From Pseudomonas sivasensis (GTDB lineage Bacteria > Pseudomonadota > Gammaproteobacteria > Pseudomonadales > Pseudomonadaceae), in the NCBI RefSeq assembly GCF_013778505.1, contig NZ_JAAOWU010000004.1:62001-126000 (forward strand): 64,000 bases of DNA. The letters are read 5' to 3'. The translations under genes were made by a program, and so were the position numbers. Numbering within the stretch: the stretch's first letter is position 1; each line of letters opens with the position of its first letter. Under the pieces are notes generated by a model, which ran no database searches, was not told where the DNA came from, and worked only from the letters and a program-made list of their open reading frames with translations. Positions 60,201 through 64,000 of the stretch are shown here, one piece after another.

Positions 60201-63200
60201 CGGAGGTGTAGATCAGGTACGCCTGGTGTTGCGGCAGGCTGATAAATGGCAGCTCATCGGCCGGGTAATTCGCCAGCACTGGCGAGTCGTCTTCCAGGCA
60301 CCAGCACGCCACCGAGGCCGGCAGTTCACCCAGGGCTTCGAACATCGCTGCGTCGCTGAGCAACAGGCCGATGCCGCTGTCTTCGATCATGTAGTGCAGG
60401 CGGTCCAGCGGGTATTCCGGGTCCAGCGGTACATAGGCGCCGCCGGCCTTAAGGATCGCCAGCAGGCCAATGACCATTTCCAGGGAGCGTGGCAGCGCCA
60501 AGCCGACCCGCACCTGCGGGCCAACGCCGCGTTCGCGCAGCATCCAGGACAGGCGATTGGCGCATGCATTGAGTTCCGCGTAAGTGAGGGTTACGCCGGC
60601 AAAGGTCAGCGCCGGAGCCTGCGCACGCATTTGCGCCTGCTGGCTGAACAGCTGATGAATGCACTGGTCGAGAGGATGCAAACCGGCCTCGACGCCCAGG
60701 CTGTCCTGCAATGCGCGTTGTTCGGTGGCGGTCAGCAGCGGCAGTTCGCTGAGGCGTTGATCGGGGTCTGCAATCAACGCTTCCAGCAGGTTGCGCCAAT
60801 GTTCAGCCATGCGCGCAATGCGCGGTTCGTCGAACAGATCAGTGCTGTAAGTCAGGCAGCAACCCAGGCGATGGTCGAGGTCGGTCACTTCCAGGTTGAG
60901 GTCGAACTTGGTCGCGCGAGCATCGTTGGCCAGGTATTCGACGGTCATGCCGGCCAGTTGACGGCTCTGCTGGAATTCCCAGCGCTGCACGTTGCACATC
61001 ACCTGGAACAACGGGTTGTACGCGGCGCTGCGCGGAGGTTGCAGGGCTTCCACCAGATGGTCGAACGGCAGGTCCTGGTGGGATTGGCCCTCGATCACGG
61101 TGTGGCGTACTTGCTCGAACAACTCGCCGACATTCATCTGACCGTTGAGCTGGCAACGCAGCACCTGGGTATTGAGGAATGCGCCGATCAGCCCTTCGCT
61201 TTCCGGGCGAATACGGTTGGCCACGGGGGCGCCGATGCGCAGGTCGGTCTGGCCGCTGTAGCGGTAGAGCAACACGGCCAGGGTCGCGGTCATGGTCATG
61301 AACAGCGTGAGGCCGCGTTCGGCATTGAAGGCACGCACGCGGGCAGCCAACGCGTCGCTCAGATCGAAGCGGTACAGCTCGCCCTGGTGGCTTTGTACCG
61401 GTGGTCGTGGGCGGTCGCCGGGCAGTTCCAGCAAGGGGTGTTCGGTGCCCAGTTGCGCGGTCCAGTAATCCAACTGGCGTTGACGCTCGCCGGACTCCAG
61501 CCACTGACGCTGCCACACGCTGTAGTCGAGGTATTGCACCGGCAACGGCGACAGTGGCGACAGACGCTCGTCGATAAAGGCTTCGTACAGCGCGCTGAGT
61601 TCACGGGCAAAGATGTCCATGGCCCAGCCTTCAGTGACGATGTGGTGCAGGGTCAGCACCAAGTAGTGTTCCTGCTCGCCGGCCTTGACCAGGCACGCGC
61701 GCAGCAACGGGCCGGTTTCCAGGTTGAACGGCGTGTGGGCCTCGTGATCGGCCAACTGCTGCAAGCGCTGCTCGCGCTCGGTTTCATTCAGCGCCGAAAT
61801 ATCCTGCCAGTCCATGCGCACGCCGGTCTGCGGCGAGACCTTTTGATAGGCCACGCCGTCGACACTGGGGAACGTGGTGCGCAGGGTTTCGTGGCGCATG
61901 ATCAAGGCCTGCAACGCCGCCTCGAAACGCCCCACATCCAGCACGCCCCGCAGTCGCGCCATGCCACCGACGTTGTAGGCCGGGCTGTCCGGCTCCATCT
62001 GCCAGAGGAACCACATGCGCTGCTGGGAATAGGACAGCGGCACCGGTTGGCTGCGGTCAACTTTGGCAATCGCGGTTTGCTGGTTGCGCTGGCCCGAGGC
62101 CTGGATCAGGCCGACTTGCTCGGCAAACGCGCCCAGTTCACTGGCTTCAAACAAGGTACGCAGCGGCAGCTCAACGTCACAGGCCTGGCGGGTGCGGGAG
62201 ATGATTTGCGTGGCCAGCAATGAGTGGCCGCCGAGGGCGAAGAAGTCATCGCGCAGGCCGATTTGCGGCAGGCCGAGCACTTCGCGCCAGATTGCGGCGA
62301 TCTGCTGTTGCAACGGGGTTTCGGGTTCAATGTGTTCGCGGGTTTGCCACACCGGCTCCGGCAATGCGCGGCGGTCCAGCTTACCGCTGGGGCTCAGGGG
62401 CATGGCGTCCAGGCGCATCAGTTGCGCGGGCACCATGTACTCGGGCAGCTCGGCGGCCAGGGCGGCTTTCACGTCCTGTTCGTCCAGCGCTCTGCTTGCG
62501 GTGTAGTAGCCGATCAGTGTGGCATTGCGCACCAGCACCACGGCCTGGGCGATACCGTCCAGCGCCAGCAGGCGCGCTTCGATTTCTTCAGGCTCCACGC
62601 GGAAGCCGCGCAGCTTGACCTGCTGATCGAGACGCCCCAGGTATTCGAGCACGCCGTCAGCATTCCAGCGCACACGGTCGCCAGTGCGATACAGGCGCGC
62701 ACCCGCCTCGCCCAGCGGGTCGGCGATAAACCGTTCGGCGGTCAAACCGGCACGTCCCAGATACCCCCGCGCCAGGCCGATGCCACCGATGCACAGTTCG
62801 CCCGGCACACCGGCTGGCAACAGGTTGAGGTGATCGTCCAATACGCGGCAGATCACATTGCCCAGCGGTCGGCCAATCGGCGAGCGCTCGCCATCTTCAG
62901 CGGTGCAGTGCCAGTGGGTGACGTTGATCGCGGTCTCGGTCGGGCCATAGCGGTTGTGCAACTGCACCGCCGGCAACTGAGCCAATACGCGGTTGCGCAG
63001 TTCGGCTGGTAACGCCTCACCGCCGGAGAACAGGCGACGCAGGCTGGTGCATTCGGGTACCAGCGGCTCGTCGATGAACAGCTGCAACAGCGGCGGCACA
63101 AAGTGCAGGGTGGTCACGCCATGTTCCTGCACCAACTGCGCGATGCGGTGCGGGTCGCGATGTTCGCCAGGGCCGGCCAGCACCAGGCGGCAGCCGGTGA

Positions 63201-64000
63201 TTAACGGCCAGAAGCATTCCCACACCGACACGTCGAAACTGATCGGTGCCTTTTGCATCAGCACGTCGGTGTCGTTCAGTTGGTAAGTGGCCTGCATCCA
63301 CTGCAAGCGCTCGGCCAGGGCCCCATGGGTATTGCCCACGCCTTTGGGCTGGCCGGTGGAACCGGAGGTGTAGATCACGTAGGCGAGGTTGTCGCCGTGC
63401 AGGTGCAGGCCCGGCGCCTGGGTCGGCCAGCTTTCCAGATGCAGGCTGTCCATGGCGATGACACACACGCCGTCAGCGCTCGGCAGTTTTTCCAACACTG
63501 CGGTCTGGGTCAGCAGCAGTTGCACGCCACTGTCCTTGAGCATGTAGGCCAGGCGCTCAGCGGGGTAATCCGGGTCCAGCGGCACGTAGGCGCCACCGGC
63601 ATTGATGATCGCCAGCAGGCCGATCAGCAGTTGCGGCGAACGCTCGGCGGCGATAGCCACGCACACGTCCGGGCCCACGCCTTTGTCGCGCAGGTAATGG
63701 GCCAGGCGGTTGGCTTGGGCATGCAGTTGGGCGAAGGTCAGGCTGCCGTCCTGCCAGACCAACGCGGTGTTGTCCGAAGTCTGCTGATTGAGCAGCTCGG
63801 GCAACCACTGCTGGGCGGGCGCACACGGCGCTTGGCTCCACGGTTGCTGTTCGTCCGCTTGCAGCAAACGCAGGTCGCCGAGGGCTTGCTGGGGTTGCTC
63901 GCAGATGGCGTGCAGCAGGTTGATGAAGTGCTCGGCGAGGCACTGGATGGTTGCGCCTTCAAACACTTCATCGGCGTAGTCGAACGCCAGGCTCAGGCGG
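54259..64000 (-). CDS. pvdL: Pyoverdine NRPS PvdL, C-terminal three modules (partial)
   Basis: The frame is open at the right edge and shows about 3246 residues, the C-terminal part of a larger synthetase. From the edge: end of a condensation domain, adenylation 1 ([11 protein letters not shown] near residue 200), carrier 1 (GGHSLLAT, 580), condensation (HHIVTEGW, 773), adenylation 2 ([11 protein letters not shown], 1255), carrier 2 (GGDSILSI, 1642), epimerisation ([10 protein letters not shown], 1826), condensation after epimerisation (HHILIDAW, 2298), adenylation 3 (2775) and carrier 3 (GGHSLLVT, 3173). It ends [13 protein letters not shown] with no thioesterase. This A-T-C-A-T-E-C-A-T layout fits PvdL, which builds L-Glu-D-Tyr-L-Dab and passes it on. 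By eye the third adenylation pocket reads D-I-W-E-L-T-A-D-D, which I associate with Dab. The N-terminal acyl-CoA ligase and starter modules lie beyond the window. Confidence 0.92.
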   Translation of the reverse strand, partial: RLSLAFDYADEVFEGATIQCLAEHFINLLHAICEQPQQALGDLRLLQADEQQPWSQAPCAPAQQWLPELLNQQTSDNTALVWQDGSLTFAQLHAQANRLAHYLRDKGVGPDVCVAIAAERSPQLLIGLLAIINAGGAYVPLDPDYPAERLAYMLKDSGVQLLLTQTAVLEKLPSADGVCVIAMDSLHLESWPTQAPGLHLHGDNLAYVIYTSGSTGQPKGVGNTHGALAERLQWMQATYQLNDTDVLMQKAPISFDVSVWECFWPLITGCRLVLAGPGEHRDPHRIAQLVQEHGVTTLHFVPPLLQLFIDEPLVPECTSLRRLFSGGEALPAELRNRVLAQLPAVQLHNRYGPTETAINVTHWHCTAEDGERSPIGRPLGNVICRVLDDHLNLLPAGVPGELCIGGIGLARGYLGRAGLTAERFIADPLGEAGARLYRTGDRVRWNADGVLEYLGRLDQQVKLRGFRVEPEEIEARLLALDGIAQAVVLVRNATLIGYYTASRALDEQDVKAALAAELPEYMVPAQLMRLDAMPLSPSGKLDRRALPEPVWQTREHIEPETPLQQQIAAIWREVLGLPQIGLRDDFFALGGHSLLATQIISRTRQACDVELPLRTLFEASELGAFAEQVGLIQASGQRNQQTAIAKVDRSQPVPLSYSQQRMWFLWQMEPDSPAYNVGGMARLRGVLDVGRFEAALQALIMRHETLRTTFPSVDGVAYQKVSPQTGVRMDWQDISALNETEREQRLQQLADHEAHTPFNLETGPLLRACLVKAGEQEHYLVLTLHHIVTEGWAMDIFARELSALYEAFIDERLSPLSPLPVQYLDYSVWQRQWLESGERQRQLDYWTAQLGTEHPLLELPGDRPRPPVQSHQGELYRFDLSDALAARVRAFNAERGLTLFMTMTATLAVLLYRYSGQTDLRIGAPVANRIRPESEGLIGAFLNTQVLRCQLNGQMNVGELFEQVRHTVIEGQSHQDLPFDHLVEALQPPRSAAYNPLFQVMCNVQRWEFQQSRQLAGMTVEYLANDARATKFDLNLEVTDLDHRLGCCLTYSTDLFDEPRIARMAEHWRNLLEALIADPDQRLSELPLLTATEQRALQDSLGVEAGLHPLDQCIHQLFSQQAQMRAQAPALTFAGVTLTYAELNACANRLSWMLRERGVGPQVRVGLALPRSLEMVIGLLAILKAGGAYVPLDPEYPLDRLHYMIEDSGIGLLLSDAAMFEALGELPASVACWCLEDDSPVLANYPADELPFISLPQHQAYLIYTSGSTGKPKGVVVSHGEIAMHCQAVIERFGMRPDDCELHFYSINFDAATERLLVPLLSGAQVVLRAQGQWDAEEICGLIRTHRINILGFTPSYGSQLAQWLATQHQTLPVRMCITGGEALTGEHLQRIRAAFQPEVFFNAYGPTETVVMPLASLAPEHLEEGAGSVPIGSIIGDRVAYILDADLALVPQGATGELYVGGAGLAQGYHERPGMTAERFVADPFAANGGRLYRTGDLVRQRADGLVEYLGRIDHQVKIRGFRIELGEIETRLLEHEAVREAVVLALDSPSGKQLVAYLVSDAEHGPLREALKAHLKAQLPDYMVPAHLIVLDSMPLTANGKLDRRALPQPDPEANRQQYVAPRNELESTLAAIWCAVLNVQQVGLDDNFFELGGDSILSIQVVSRARQAGIHFSPRDLFQHQTVQTLAAVATRSEQVTAEQGVLTGSSGLTPIQHWFFDTEIPARQHWNQALVLKPLQLLEPHRLEQALLAVLEHHDALRLSFTRRNAQWHAEHLTVPQGGVLMQAQVRDMAQCTALFTDTQRSLDLEHGPLLRALLVDGPEGQQRLLIAIHHLVVDGVSWRVLLEDLQNVYRQLSEGESVSLPAKTSALRDWAARLQAYASSESLREELSVWQDHLAGPTVALPVDRAQGTLRNRDADTVSVRLDAEHTRQLLQQAPSAYRTQVNDLLLTALARVLCRWSGHDSALIQLEGHGRETLFDEIDLTRSVGWFTSAYPLRLTPVQIEEAAGQGASIKAIKEQLRAVPHKGLGYGVLRYLADDLCKQAMAALPTADITFNYLGQFDQSFGSEALFHPLDESAGLAHDPDAPLPNALSVDSQVYGGELVLRWTFSRERHDADTIRELAEAYVAELYSLIAHCLKDDAGGLTPSDFPLAKLTQPQLDSLPVPASAIEDVYPLTPMQEGLLLHTLLEPGTGLYYMQDRYRINSALDPERFAQAWQAVIARHEALRASFCWNVGEDMLQVIHKPGSTPIEYLDWSNDPEAEQEPRLQALLKAEREAGFDLLNQAPFHLRLIRVGEARYWFMMSNHHILIDAWCRSLLMNDFFEIYMALGEGHDAQLATAPRYRDYIAWLQRQNLNEAREWWQQNLQGFERTTPIPSDRPFLREHAGHSGGMVVGDCYTRLDARDGAQLRELAQAHQLTVNTFAQAAWALVLRRLSGDRDVLFGVTVAGRPVEMPEMQRTVGLFINSIALRVKLPEDGQRCSVRQWLNGLLDSNMQLREYEYLPLVTIQEHSELPKGQPLFDSLFVFENAPVETSVLDRAQSLNATSDSGRTHTNFPLTAVCYPGDDLGLHLSYDQRYFDETTVQNMLGEFKRLLLALVQGFHGDMADLPLIGEQEREFLVEGCNQSAHVYPLDLSYIELFEAQVSEHPQRIAASYLEQQWTYDELNRRSNGLGHALIAAGVGLDQPVALLAERNLDLLGMIIGSFKAGAGYLPLDPGLPSQRLSRIIDMSRTPLLVCTEACREQAIELLDGFDCQLLVWEEVPARGENPGIYSGPDNLAYVIYTSGSTGLPKGVMVEQRGMLNNQLSKLPYLDLSAADVIAQTASQSFDISVWQFLAAPLFGARVDIVPNTIAHDPQGLLAHVEAQGITVLESVPSLIQGMLAQDRISLDGLRWMLPTGEAMPPELAHQWLLRYPQIGLVNAYGPAECSDDVAFFRVDLASTRGTYLPIGTPTDNNRLYLLDGALELVPHGAVGELCVAGTGVGRGYVSDPLRTAQVFVPNPFGAPGERLYRTGDLARRRSDGVLEYVGRIDHQVKIRGYRIELGEIEARLHEQPQVRDAAVGVQEGVNGKHLVGYLVAADETLNPSERLDRIKQRLRADLPEYMVPLHWLWLDRLPLNANGKLDRKALPELEIGQLHSQDYLAPRNELETTLAAIWAEVLKVERVGVQDNFFELGGHSLLVTQIASRVQKTLQRDVPLRAMFECSTVAELAEYIEGLAANEISAEKVDRLSDLMAELEGL

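Noticed and set aside
54259..64000. Assigning the NRPS as a terminal pyoverdine synthetase such as PvdD
   Set aside because: No thioesterase domain follows the last carrier domain, and the single epimerisation after the middle module fits PvdL.
1..64000. tRNA, rRNA, prophage or transposase genes
   Set aside because: None could be recognised on either strand; the only mobile-type sequences are the short REP elements.

Overview
The window reads as chromosome of a fluorescent Pseudomonas (P. fluorescens group). Coding density and GC are high and there are no rRNA or tRNA genes. Family members are typical of the genus: DUF3509, AmpDh3-type amidase, MinC/MinD/MinE, PvdH and PvdL. Many intergenic gaps carry the short inverted repeats (REP/REPIN type) known from this group.

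Layout. 1-6.6 kb (mostly minus): an unknown partial gene, an ankyrin protein, an acyl-CoA synthetase, DUF3509, a small LuxR-type HTH protein, and an operon aroC-MFS transporter-acireductone dioxygenase-like protein. The last has lost two of its four metal ligands. 6.7-12.7 kb: an alpha/beta hydrolase, an anchored coiled-coil protein, prmB, a cysteine hydrolase, a small membrane protein, an Smr nuclease, folE1 and a glutaredoxin-like protein. 12.8-20.7 kb: a CitMHS transporter operon with two AtuA-related proteins and a divergent LysR regulator. Next comes an unusual fusion of isopentenyl-diphosphate isomerase with a squalene/phytoene synthase, then a GST and an aminotransferase/MarR pair.

20.8-36.3 kb is a purine salvage and uric acid degradation block. 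It holds an AzgA-type purine permease with a LysE exporter, then hiuH diverging from puuE-uraD-alc-allA-puuD, an NCS2 permease and a Tsx porin. Together the enzymes take urate to glyoxylate plus urea: PuuD, HiuH, UraD, PuuE, Alc, AllA. The block is interrupted by a 1739-residue toxin-like protein. A shared TTGTATACAA palindrome and sigma-54-like promoters suggest joint control by purine availability and nitrogen limitation.

36.4-45.4 kb is housekeeping: patatin lipase, LpxL acyltransferase, minCDE, an RluA pseudouridine synthase, aminopeptidase ApeB, a small membrane protein and a large MscS-type channel.

45.6-64 kb is part of the pyoverdine locus: an mbtH-like gene, pvdH, and the C-terminal three modules of an NRPS matching PvdL, running off the right edge. 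PvdS-type promoter boxes precede mbtH and pvdH. Between pvdH and pvdL lie an AmpDh3-type amidase and a divergent two-component system/dsbD-tlpA-dsbG module for periplasmic thiol redox control.
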